The notes under the pieces were generated by a model. It saw only the letters and a list, made by a program, of their open reading frames with translations, was not told where the DNA came from and did not search any database. 64,000 bases of DNA from M3007 sp046296435 (GTDB lineage Bacteria > Bacteroidota > Bacteroidia > Chitinophagales > Saprospiraceae), in NCBI GenBank assembly GCA_046296435.1, contig JBKBLI010000004.1:1-64000 (forward strand), in the 5' to 3' direction. Numbering within the stretch: the stretch's first letter is position 1; each line of letters starts with the position of its first letter. A program made the translations under genes and the position numbers. Of the stretch, positions 40,076 to 48,541 are shown one piece after another.

Positions 40076-42733
40076 TCACTCCAAGAGTACAAAACCGGCC
40101 CAATAGTAAGGATTGGCGTACTTCAGTCGCATGGCGTATTGCGCCTCTCTGAAAGCCTCCGGGATATCCTTGCCGTCGTCCAGCCAAAGGCTGTAAAAAA
40201 GGCCCATAAGTTCCTGAGTGTGAAAATCCGGGACGCTCCACAGCGAAAATAAAAGACGCTGCGCGCCCGCGATCTTAAAAGCGCGTTGCAGGCCGAATAC
40301 GCCCTCGTCGCCCAGGATATCGCCCAGGCCCGTTTCGCAGGCCGACAGCACGACCAACTGCACGTCAATTAGGTTAAGCCGGCTGATTTCGAGCGCAGTC
40401 AGCACCCCGTCCTCGACAGCGTTGGCAGCAAGCGAGCCGCTCCTCCAAAACTGATTGGCCCCTGACAGCAGCAAGCCCGCGCGCAGCATGGGATGGGTGA
40501 TCTGGGCAAAGGGGCCGGATCCCTCGGCGGGATTGGCCGCGTTCTGGCGCTGGAAAAAAAATCCATGTGTGGCCAGATGCAGAATGCGGGTGTCGCCTGC
40601 AGCCACAAACTGCTTGATCCGCATCTCTGTACCCTCGCCCTCACGCAAAAAAGTCACATGGATCCCCGCATCGCTCAGGATATCGCGCACCGACTGAGCT
40701 TCCACTTCCGTCCAGCGCAAGTAGGCCCAATCCGAATGCTGAGCCGCCGCCGCGCCCTGTTCAGCCGGCAGATCGTACCACAGGCCGCCACAGACCAATG
40801 CGCGGCCGCCCGAAGCGCCGCTTGCGCGCTCGGCAGCGCGCGCGCAAAGCGCCCGCCCGCTGCCGACCTGCCGGATGTGGTAGCGCCCCCCGAGGAGCGC
40901 CTGTCCCGGCGGCTGTAAAGCGCCCAGATTGATCTGATGAAGCAGCCCGCTTGGCGCAAGCCAGACGACCCGGGCAGGCCCGAGCGCCGCTTCGAGGGGC
41001 TGCCACACGAGGCGATACAACGCATCGGCGCCGGAGCCGGCATACAGATCGTCGATGTGCTCGGATTTAGGGCGGCCGGGATTGCGAAGCAGCGCGGCTA
41101 AGTCGGATTCTTTACAAAGCGGCGTCACCACAGGCTCGGGACTGTCGGCCCGCAGTATGATGGCGACATACCGCATGCGCTCCGGACTATCGCCGGAACC
41201 ATCGATCCCGAATCGGGCAAATTCCACGACTGCTTCGTCCGGGCGAAGCGCCGCGCGCAACGACTGCCAGTTCACAGGCGTCGAAACCACGCCGTAGGCG
41301 CTTCGGATTCGGGCCATCTCTTTTTCGATCGCTTCACTTTGGTTTTCCAGGTCGGCGATAAGGGTTAGGTCGCGCGCTGCGGGCGGTACCGCATACGCGC
41401 CGGCCAACTGTCGGCTGATGCCCTGCAATTTTTCAAAGCGCTCAGAAAAAGCAGGATCCGAACCCGCATGGCGTCGGATCTGCATAGCCGCATCCAACGC
41501 AAAACCCTTGTAGAACAAAGCCTGATCCATACACAGCCCGCCCAGCCCCGCAGGCGCATCGGCATCTGCGCCATACGACAGGACAAGGTCGGTTATGCTG
41601 TTGAGCGCTTCAAGATATTGGGTCAATTCGCGTTCCGAAAGATATCTCAACGCACGCGCAAAAATAGCGCGGTAGCGCTGCGCGCTTTCCTCAAAGAGCG
41701 CTAAAGCTTCGTCATGTCTGCCGCGCAGCCGGCAGACCTCTGCCAGTTGGCTCAGACTGAGGGCATAGAGCAGATGTTCGGGGCCGAGGGCCGAACTTCG
41801 GATGCGGAGCGACACGCGAAAAAGCGAATCCGCCTGTTCGAGTTGGCCCGTCTCGCCGAGCAGCAAAGCAAGGCTGTTGAGGGCCAGCGCAAAATCGGGG
41901 TGCGACTCGCCCAGCGTCTGACGCCAGATTGACGCAGCCTGCCGATAGCCTGCCTCGGCCAGAGATTTGCGGCCCAGGGCCTTTTGCAGGTTGGCCATAT
42001 TGAACAGGGCCTCGGCGTACTGAGGGTGAGCGTCGCCGTGCGCCGCCAGCCTGATCGAGCAGGCTTCAGTATAGAGCGGTTCCGCCAGCTCAAACTGTCG
42101 CATACGCCAGTACAGATTGGCCAAATTATTCAGACTTTCGGCGTAATAAGGATGGTCCTTACCTACGGTGCGGGCATCCAAGTCTTTGGCTTCGATGTAC
42201 AGCGGCTCGGCTTTCGTAAAGTTGCCCAACTCGTAGTAAAGCACGGCCAGATTGAGCAGAACGGCGGCGTAGTAGGGGCTGTCTTTGCCCGGATCGACGC
42301 CCCAGATCTCCCGCGCGCGGAGCAGCAGCGGCTCGGCGCGTTCCAGATCGCCGGTCGTGATGAACAGATTGGCCAGATTATTGAGCGTTTTGGCGCATTC
42401 CGAATGGTCCGCGCCGAATACTTTCTCGCGTATGCCCAACGCGTCGTAGTAGGCTTGTTCGGACTCCGCATACCTACCTCTGTCCGCTAAAAGTAGCGCC
42501 TCGTTGTGCCGGACGCGCCCATACTCCGCCGATTCGGCGCCCAACTCGCTCGATGCGACAGCGCAAATGACTTGCAGGATTTCCCAGGCTGAATCTGCCA
42601 ACGCTTCGGCGTAGTATCCCTGAAATACGCCAAACAGACTATCGATCTCAAGCCGGCTTTGCTCCGTCGTTTTTTGCGCCCCAGCCAAAAATGGCAAAGC
42701 CGCCAGGGCAATCGTGACAAGGTGCGCTCGCAT
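40076..42733 (-). CDS. Secreted TPR-CHAT protein (caspase-like peptidase domain)
   Basis: An 885-residue protein exported by a signal peptide (MRAHLVTIALAALPFLAGAQ, start ATG 42733; the in-frame ATG 42802 is upstream of the signal and unlikely). Residues about 60-390 hold seven to eight tetratricopeptide units of the Kinesin-light-chain type, repeating LNNLANLY(W/F)... every 42 residues. A helical linker follows, then from about residue 590 a CHAT domain (caspase HetF-associated with TPRs). The catalytic His is seen in LHLATHGFFF (His723) and the Cys in VVLSACETGLGD (Cys799), so a clan CD peptidase is likely active. Known CHAT proteins include separase-like and Craspase effectors, mostly cytosolic; export here points to the periplasm or outside. 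No protease substrate or partner gene is obvious nearby. Confidence 0.93.
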   Translation of the reverse strand: MRAHLVTIALAALPFLAGAQKTTEQSRLEIDSLFGVFQGYYAEALADSAWEILQVICAVASSELGAESAEYGRVRHNEALLLADRGRYAESEQAYYDALGIREKVFGADHSECAKTLNNLANLFITTGDLERAEPLLLRAREIWGVDPGKDSPYYAAVLLNLAVLYYELGNFTKAEPLYIEAKDLDARTVGKDHPYYAESLNNLANLYWRMRQFELAEPLYTEACSIRLAAHGDAHPQYAEALFNMANLQKALGRKSLAEAGYRQAASIWRQTLGESHPDFALALNSLALLLGETGQLEQADSLFRVSLRIRSSALGPEHLLYALSLSQLAEVCRLRGRHDEALALFEESAQRYRAIFARALRYLSERELTQYLEALNSITDLVLSYGADADAPAGLGGLCMDQALFYKGFALDAAMQIRRHAGSDPAFSERFEKLQGISRQLAGAYAVPPAARDLTLIADLENQSEAIEKEMARIRSAYGVVSTPVNWQSLRAALRPDEAVVEFARFGIDGSGDSPERMRYVAIILRADSPEPVVTPLCKESDLAALLRNPGRPKSEHIDDLYAGSGADALYRLVWQPLEAALGPARVVWLAPSGLLHQINLGALQPPGQALLGGRYHIRQVGSGRALCARAAERASGASGGRALVCGGLWYDLPAEQGAAAAQHSDWAYLRWTEVEAQSVRDILSDAGIHVTFLREGEGTEMRIKQFVAAGDTRILHLATHGFFFQRQNAANPAEGSGPFAQITHPMLRAGLLLSGANQFWRSGSLAANAVEDGVLTALEISRLNLIDVQLVVLSACETGLGDILGDEGVFGLQRAFKIAGAQRLLFSLWSVPDFHTQELMGLFYSLWLDDGKDIPEAFREAQYAMRLKYANPYYWAGFVLLE

Positions 42734-42865
42734 TTGAAAAAAACGGTTTACGCGGGCAAAAATTGCCAAAGTATTCCCTCGCGACTTCGAGAGCGGCGCC
42801 ATGCAAGCCCATCCATTTCACACAAAAGCCGTATCGTCTGCTTTTTTTGTCCTTCGCATGCCGCA

Positions 42866-42881
42866 TTTTTTTAGAAAAAAA
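42866..42881. repeat. T7-AG-A7 dyad
   Basis: A copy of the T-tract/A-tract element 28 bases past the metal ATPase stop. Confidence 0.5.
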
Positions 42882-42909
42882 GGGCGTGGAACGAGGGGAC
42901 GGCGCGCGC

Positions 42910-45354
42910 TCAATCCTCCAAAAGCCGCCACAGACCGAGGCGGCGAGCCTCCCAAGTACTCATGCCCATGCCGAACAAAACCACCGTGACCGAACTGAGC
43001 GGCATGAGTATGGCGGCCACCACAGGCGAGAGGGCGCCGGTGACGGCATAGCTCAGCCCTACGACGTTGTAAACGAATGCGAGCAGATAAGCCCGATTGA
43101 CCGTGCGGACGCCCCTGCGGGCCAACTCGACAAACTGCGGCAAGCGGTCGAAAACGCGGGCGTGAACAATAGCGTCGCAGGCAGGCGTAAAGTTGTTGGT
43201 ATCCTCGGCTACGACAATACCGGCATTGCTCTGATACAAGGCGCCGGCGTCGTTGAGGCCGTCGCCGACCATCATCACGCGGCGGTCTCTCGCCTGCAAA
43301 TTGCAGATGAACCGCAGTTTGTCTTCGGGTTTCTGGTTGAAGATCAGGCGGCCCCGGCTGCCAAACAAAGGCGCGAAGGCATCGGCGTCTTTGTCCTGAT
43401 CGCCGCTGAGCAGCCAAATGTCTTTTCCCTGCGATTTGAAATAGTCAAGCACAGAATCCAGGCCGTAACGCATGCGGCTGTGCACGCTGAAGTAGCCGCG
43501 CCAGCGACCGTCGATGCGGATGTGCACCCCGCGCAAGGCAGGGTCAGGCGACCCTGCAAAAGTTGCCGAGCCTACTTCCACGCACACTCCCTGCGCCCGT
43601 CCCCGCACGCCTTTTCCCAACACCTCTTCAAAATCGACGCAGGCAGGCGCCTCTTTGCCGTCGAGTTTGCGATACAAGTTGCGGCTGATGGGGTGCGAGG
43701 AGTGTTTGACAACGGACCGAACGGCCATTATCTCCCACTCGGCCAAGGGTTCGGCGCCCTCGAAGATAAATTGCTGATCGGAGGCTTCGGTCATCGTGCC
43801 AGTTTTGTCAAAGACCACGTCATGCACGTCGCTGATCGCTTCGGCAGCTTGAGTATTTTTCAGATAAAAACCGTTGCGTCCCAAAATACGCACCACATTA
43901 CCCATGGTAAAGGGGATGGACAGGGCGACGGCGCAGGGGCAGGCGATGATCATCACGGCGGTGAAGGCGTTGACTGCCGTTGCAATGTCGCCCCGCAAAC
44001 CTGCCCAATACCCAAAAGCGGCGGTGGCTACACTGATGATCAGCACCGTGAAGTAGCGGCCGGCGCGGTCCGCTAACGCGCTCGAACGGCTCTGGGTTCT
44101 GGCTTTGAAAGCATCGTTGTTCCACAGTTGCGTCAGATAGCTTTGTTTGACGCGGCGCGTGAGCGACACTTCGATCAAGCCGCCTGTTTGCTGGCCGCCG
44201 GCATAGACTTTTTCGCCCCCGTTTACACGGGCAGGTTCAGACTCGCCGCTCACAAAACTGTAGTCCAGAAGCGCTTCGCCTTTGAGCAGCACGCCGTCGG
44301 CGGGGATCAACTCTCCGTTGCGCACCACGATGATATCGCCGGGCTGGAGGCGGCTGACCGGCACGGCTTGCTCGGCGTTGCCTTTGCGCACATTGGCGGC
44401 CACCGGGAAGTAGGACTTGTAATCGCGCTCAAAGGAGAGTTGACGCCAGGTTTTTTGTTGAAATAGCTTACCGGTTGTCAGAAAAAAGATCAGACCGGCA
44501 AACGAGTCCATGTACCCTGCGCCCGTGCCGGTGACGATCTCCCAAGCGCTACGGCCAAACAGCATGACGATACCTAAAGCCAGAGGCACGTCAATATTGA
44601 GGCGTCGCATGCGCAGGGCCTGCCATGCCGAGACGAGGTAGTCGCGGGCGCTGTAGAGGAGCACCGGGATGGCCAACAGCAGATTAGCCCAGCCAAAAAC
44701 GCTGAAGAACCAGGCGTCGCTCGTTTTTTCTAAACCGAGATACTCCGGGAAGCTAAGCAGCATGATGTTGCCAAATGCGAAGCCCGATACGCCGATTTTG
44801 TAGATCAGCGAGCGATCCAAGCCCTGGGGCGTTTCGCCCGACACGTCGTTGAGATTGATCTCCGGAGCGTAGCCTATGGACGCCAGCAAGGCCGCCAACT
44901 TGCGCAAGGAGGTCTGCTCGGTATTGAAGGTAATCAGGGCTGTTTTTTGCAGAAAATTGACGCGGGATGCGCTCACCCCGGCATCCAGTTTGTAGAGATT
45001 CTCCAAGAGCCAGATGCAGGATACGCAGTGCATTTGGGGCAGGTAAAAACTGACCTGAGCGCTACGGCCGTCGTTGAAGCGCAGCAGTTTTTCGATCACC
45101 TCGGCGTCGTCGAGATAGGCGTAAGCCCGGGAGTCGCGCTGCCGACGCATGTTCAGACCAGGTTTTTGATCCATGCGGTAGTAGTCGCACAAATCGCCTG
45201 CGGCCAGAATCTCGTAAGCCAACTTACAACCCTGACAACAGAATACCTTTTCGTCGATCCGGAGTTGATCGTCGGGACAAGGGTCCTGGCAGTGATAGCA
45301 CAGCGTGGCAGGAGAGGGCGCGGGTTTGGGCGGCGACAATACAGTATTAGACAT
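42910..45354 (-). CDS. P1B-type heavy-metal ATPase, CcoI/FixI-like
   Basis: Integral-membrane metal (probably copper) pump of 814 residues. N-terminus: the Cys-rich P-ATPase metal-binding domain found in CcoI/FixI proteins (CYHCQDPC at 19-26 and FCCQGCKLAY at 38-47), then an HMA domain with MHCVSC (Cys110, Cys113). Core: the membrane metal site CPC at 472-474 (IIACPCAVALSIP), phosphorylation Asp516 in DKTGT, SGESEP actuator loop, HP motif in SSHPISRNL, and GDGLNDAGAL hinge. I start at ATG 45354; ATG 45399 would add 15 atypical residues. CcoI normally loads copper into cbb3 oxidase and sits with ccoNOQP-ccoS; here it follows a TonB receptor/lipoprotein block instead. A palindrome with a -7 box lies just upstream. 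Confidence 0.95.
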   Translation of the reverse strand: MSNTVLSPPKPAPSPATLCYHCQDPCPDDQLRIDEKVFCCQGCKLAYEILAAGDLCDYYRMDQKPGLNMRRQRDSRAYAYLDDAEVIEKLLRFNDGRSAQVSFYLPQMHCVSCIWLLENLYKLDAGVSASRVNFLQKTALITFNTEQTSLRKLAALLASIGYAPEINLNDVSGETPQGLDRSLIYKIGVSGFAFGNIMLLSFPEYLGLEKTSDAWFFSVFGWANLLLAIPVLLYSARDYLVSAWQALRMRRLNIDVPLALGIVMLFGRSAWEIVTGTGAGYMDSFAGLIFFLTTGKLFQQKTWRQLSFERDYKSYFPVAANVRKGNAEQAVPVSRLQPGDIIVVRNGELIPADGVLLKGEALLDYSFVSGESEPARVNGGEKVYAGGQQTGGLIEVSLTRRVKQSYLTQLWNNDAFKARTQSRSSALADRAGRYFTVLIISVATAAFGYWAGLRGDIATAVNAFTAVMIIACPCAVALSIPFTMGNVVRILGRNGFYLKNTQAAEAISDVHDVVFDKTGTMTEASDQQFIFEGAEPLAEWEIMAVRSVVKHSSHPISRNLYRKLDGKEAPACVDFEEVLGKGVRGRAQGVCVEVGSATFAGSPDPALRGVHIRIDGRWRGYFSVHSRMRYGLDSVLDYFKSQGKDIWLLSGDQDKDADAFAPLFGSRGRLIFNQKPEDKLRFICNLQARDRRVMMVGDGLNDAGALYQSNAGIVVAEDTNNFTPACDAIVHARVFDRLPQFVELARRGVRTVNRAYLLAFVYNVVGLSYAVTGALSPVVAAILMPLSSVTVVLFGMGMSTWEARRLGLWRLLED

Positions 45355-45360
45355 GCGGCG

Positions 45361-45379
45361 TAATTTTGGGGCAAAATTA
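45361..45379 (-). promoter_or_regulatory. Palindrome TAATTTTG-GGG-CAAAATTA upstream of the metal ATPase
   Basis: A perfect 19-base palindrome ending 6 bases before the ATPase ATG. Its minus-strand arm is a perfect -7 box, which predicts a leader of about 10-13 bases. The other arm has no divergent gene to serve, so an operator function is possible. Arms are identical to those at 17006-17024. Confidence 0.55.
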
Positions 45380-45534
45380 GGGAGCCAGCCATTTACCATA
45401 ATTGACGCCGGTCACTGTTCGGACTGATTTCGAGGAATGGACTTTGTCCTCGCGCGCCATGCCACAAGCCCCGCGCCAGCACCATAGGCCCGATGCGAGC
45501 GTAGAGCGCCTTGCGACAGAGGACCTTCCGGCGC

Positions 45535-47772
45535 TCAGGATATCGTCCAGATCAACCCTACGAATATTCTACGTCCGAACATGGGCGCGTAGTTGTAAGC
45601 CGTATCGAAAGTATAGCCGTTAGGGTTGCCGACCGGATCGTCGGCGAAGCGATCAAAGGGGTCAAAGGGTCGCATGAGCGGATCGCGCGGCAAGAAGTTG
45701 AACAGGTTTCGGACGCCTGCATAGGCTTCAATACGCTTGAATTTGCGTCCGAGCCGCAGGTCGTGCAGGGCGTACCAGGGAGATCGCTCGGGTCTGAAGT
45801 CGTTGGGCAACGTGGGCAGGGTCATGGGGCTGGTGAGCGTGGCCGTGTAGTCCATAGAGACACCCCAGCGCGGCATGAGATAGGATAGCGACCAGTTGGC
45901 CGTCAGTCCCGGCGCATAGAAGAGTTCCCTGCGCAGGCCTTGGTCGATCACCCATGCATCCAGCCACGTGAATCCTACATTGGCGCGCAAGCCGCTCGTC
46001 CAGTTGAGGTTGGCCGACGCGCTCAGGCCCTGTGTCACGCCGTAACCGTCGAGGTTAGCGTAGATGATCAGGCTGGGGTCGGTATCGTAGTCAGGCAGGA
46101 TGCGGTTGGAAAAGCGGGTATAAAACGCCGAAGCGTCCAGACCCACGAATCCGAATCCGGTGAGCAGGGTAGCCGTCCAATTGAGGTTGATATTCCAGGA
46201 GCGCTCGGGACGAAGAGTCTCCGCAAACACCACCTGACGGGCGCCTGTGAGGGCAGCATGGTCTTCGGTGAATACGTTGGCCACCCTGAAGCCGTTGCCG
46301 GCAGAGAGACGCAGGGTGTGGTAATCGTTCAGGCGCCATTTCCAGTTGGCTCTTGGGCTGAATATCGGGCCATGGACCGGGTGCCAGTCCAATCGGGCGC
46401 CCAGAAGCAAGCGGTGAATATCGCTCACGCGGATATCGTCTTGGGCAAATATACCGGGCAAAAGTACGGCATCCGGGCGGTTGTTCAGTCCGTCGGCTCC
46501 GGAGGTGGCCGGCGTATTGTCGTCGTACCATGTGTAGCGCATGGCCGCGCCGAGCATGGCTTCGTGGCGTCGGCCGAAGCGGCGGTCCCAGACCGCTTGC
46601 GCAAACCCCACGTGCTGCAACGCATTGAACAGGATATCGGCATAAGCGGAGCGCTGCCGGTGGGCATTGTAAGAGGCGTAAAGGACAACCCGCTCGGATA
46701 TGGGCAACTGATAGGCGCCCAGCAGTTCGAGGCGGCGGGTGCTGATTTTTTCGCCATAAATACTATCCGATCCATAGAACTCCGGCGTCCAATTCATCTG
46801 CCCGCCGAAGCGCTCCTCACCCAGATAGCGGGCGCTTAAAGATGCCAGACGATTGCGCTGTCGCTCCCAACTCATTTTTCCAAACGCCGAATAGCGCGTC
46901 AGGGTAGGCACATCCGTGAATCCGTCGCCGTTCACATCCCAGCGGCGTCCCAGATGCGAGAGGTTGCCGGACAGCAACCCTGAGGCTTTACCCGTGCGAA
47001 AGCGCAAGCCGGCATCGGCATTCCACTCTCCGTAACTGTTGGTCTGAACATCTGCGCTGAATGCCGGAGCGCAGTGCGGATCGCGGGTGATGATATTGAT
47101 CACGCCGGCCAAGGCTTCTGAGCCGTAAAGCGTGCTCGCCGGACCTTTGACCACTTCAACCCGTTCGATGAGCGAAGCAGGAATGCCCTGAAGCCCATAT
47201 ACCGTCGAGAGCGCGCTCACAATCGGCATGCCGTCGATCAACACCATGGTGTATGGCCCATCGAGGCCGTTGATCCGAATATCGCCGACAGCGCACACGT
47301 TGCAGGTGATTTGGGGTCTAATGCCGTTGGCCATACGCAAGCCCTCAAAGAGCGAAGGCGATGCGGCCTGTTTGAAAAAATTGGGCGTATAAATATCGAC
47401 CGGAACCGGACTTTCGGACTTGGCCACAGGCTTGAGCGTACCGCTGACCACCACTTCGCTAAGCGAAGCGTCAGGCTGCAAATTTACTACGTAGGCATCC
47501 GGCCCGAGACGCAGCCTGACGATCTCAGGCGCATAGCCCAGCATGCTGATCCGGGCCTCAAGCCATGAAGCCCCCGCAGGAAAAACAAATTCGGCAAAAC
47601 CCAACGAATCGGCGTAGGCGTTCATCTGAGGGTCGCTGATGCGCACCAGCGCATACGGTAGCGGCTCGCCGCTGACGGCGTCGCGCACCTCCACGCGCAG
47701 CAAGCCGGATTGGGTCATGCCCGCAACCCAAACCCCCAGACAAATCGATATTGTAAACAAGACCTTTCGCAT
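45535..47772 (-). CDS. TonB-dependent receptor with CxxC in the plug domain
   Basis: Outer-membrane active transporter of 745 residues from ATG 47772 (signal peptide MRKVLFTISICLGVWVAGMTQS; ATG 47817 is upstream of it and reads through the hairpin at 47797-47823). Residues 24-100: carboxypeptidase-regulatory-like beta sandwich. Residues 105-235: plug, with a TonB-box-like SLSEVVVSG, then the unusual ITCNVC (Cys157, Cys160) before GDIRINGLDGPYTMVLIDGMPIVS and VEVVKGPASTLYGSEALAGVINI. The rest is a 22-strand barrel ending FVGLIWTIS. Vicinal-type cysteines are rare in receptor plugs and suggest a soft metal or metal complex as ligand. Followed by the metal ATPase after 180 bases, preceded by a lipoprotein. 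Confidence 0.95.
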   Translation of the reverse strand: MRKVLFTISICLGVWVAGMTQSGLLRVEVRDAVSGEPLPYALVRISDPQMNAYADSLGFAEFVFPAGASWLEARISMLGYAPEIVRLRLGPDAYVVNLQPDASLSEVVVSGTLKPVAKSESPVPVDIYTPNFFKQAASPSLFEGLRMANGIRPQITCNVCAVGDIRINGLDGPYTMVLIDGMPIVSALSTVYGLQGIPASLIERVEVVKGPASTLYGSEALAGVINIITRDPHCAPAFSADVQTNSYGEWNADAGLRFRTGKASGLLSGNLSHLGRRWDVNGDGFTDVPTLTRYSAFGKMSWERQRNRLASLSARYLGEERFGGQMNWTPEFYGSDSIYGEKISTRRLELLGAYQLPISERVVLYASYNAHRQRSAYADILFNALQHVGFAQAVWDRRFGRRHEAMLGAAMRYTWYDDNTPATSGADGLNNRPDAVLLPGIFAQDDIRVSDIHRLLLGARLDWHPVHGPIFSPRANWKWRLNDYHTLRLSAGNGFRVANVFTEDHAALTGARQVVFAETLRPERSWNINLNWTATLLTGFGFVGLDASAFYTRFSNRILPDYDTDPSLIIYANLDGYGVTQGLSASANLNWTSGLRANVGFTWLDAWVIDQGLRRELFYAPGLTANWSLSYLMPRWGVSMDYTATLTSPMTLPTLPNDFRPERSPWYALHDLRLGRKFKRIEAYAGVRNLFNFLPRDPLMRPFDPFDRFADDPVGNPNGYTFDTAYNYAPMFGRRIFVGLIWTIS

Positions 47773-47796
47773 AGAGACCTTACAACATTTTAAAGG

Positions 47797-47823
47797 CCCG
47801 ATGTGTTTTTGCAACACATCGGG
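47797..47823 (-). terminator. Hairpin between the lipoprotein and second TonB receptor
   Basis: Eleven perfect pairs (CCCGATGTGTT with AACACATCGGG, loop of 5). On the minus strand it lies 30 bases past the lipoprotein stop and 25 bases before the receptor ATG. The following T run is short, so partial termination or an mRNA-processing and stability role is more likely than a full stop. Confidence 0.6.
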
Positions 47824-47852
47824 CGGGATTCAATAAACCAAACTGTTATGCC

Positions 47853-48392
47853 TTACTGGATAGTAACCGGGAAGCTGACTTCGATATCGATGTCGCCGCC
47901 CGGGTTATTCAGGTTGTCTTTGTTGGTCGGCTCATGGTACAGGCGGATGATCAGCGTACCGGACGAAGGACCGCCTGTTGACCAGCGGGTGCTAAGGCCC
48001 AAAGGCTTGCCCTTGCTGTCCGTATCGGCATAGGCGACCGTCAGATTGGCGCCGTTCACGCTGAAGGTCAGCAAATGCGCATCGTCTTCCGCTTTGACCT
48101 CCTTGGTGATGTCTTCTTCCGGGCTTTTACTCCGGTCGAGTATGCTAATTTTGGCGTCAAAAACGCCGTTGGCGGGCAACATCATCGGCGTAATTACCGG
48201 CGCATTGCCGCCCGGACCGTCTAAGTCCTCCCAGGTAAACGTACCGTTGAACGACGAAGAGGTAAGCTCCACAATAACGGTCGTGATGTTCTCCTGCTCC
48301 GTGTCCTTGTCTTTTTTGCAGGAAGTGAGCGATGCTGTGCCGACAAGTAGCGCAACGAGCAAAATGAAGTTGAAAATTTTGAATCTGTTCAT
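47853..48392 (-). CDS. Small lipoprotein of the TonB-receptor locus
   Basis: A 179-residue lipoprotein: signal MNRFKIFNFILLVALLVGTASLTSC with lipobox and a following KKDKDTEQEN, the acidic/lysine start common in outer-membrane lipoproteins. The mature part is a beta-rich domain (TTVIVELT, FTWEDLDGPGG, LTVAYADTDSKGKPLGL, TGGPSSGTLIIRLYHEP, DIDIEVSFPVTI). I know this family as a frequent neighbour of TonB receptors in Bacteroidota, sometimes labelled type 1 periplasmic binding fold; its ligand is not established to my knowledge. It lies between two TonB receptors and may act as a surface-exposed lid or ligand-capture subunit, by analogy with SusD or HmuY; this is inference. Confidence 0.85.
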   Translation of the reverse strand: MNRFKIFNFILLVALLVGTASLTSCKKDKDTEQENITTVIVELTSSSFNGTFTWEDLDGPGGNAPVITPMMLPANGVFDAKISILDRSKSPEEDITKEVKAEDDAHLLTFSVNGANLTVAYADTDSKGKPLGLSTRWSTGGPSSGTLIIRLYHEPTNKDNLNNPGGDIDIEVSFPVTIQ

Positions 48393-48422
48393 ATTACTGA
48401 ATGATTTTGAGAAAAAATTGAC

Positions 48423-48466
48423 AAAAAATCAGCGCGCAGGGCAGATGGCGGACAACGTCTGCGCGC
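48423..48466 (-). terminator. Terminator after the first TonB receptor
   Basis: Stem GCGCGCAG/CTGCGCGC (48432-48439 with 48459-48466); on the minus strand it is followed after 3 bases by six T. It would separate the first receptor's transcript from the lipoprotein downstream. Confidence 0.6.
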
Positions 48467-48541
48467 ATCGCAAAACGAGTGTGAGCAAAGAGCGCGGTGC
48501 AGACTTACAGCGTGTGGTCGTGCGCGGCATGGTCAAAAACC

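Noticed and set aside
42763..44076. Plus-strand frame of 437 codons
   Set aside because: Antisense to the metal ATPase; no domain and no plausible start.
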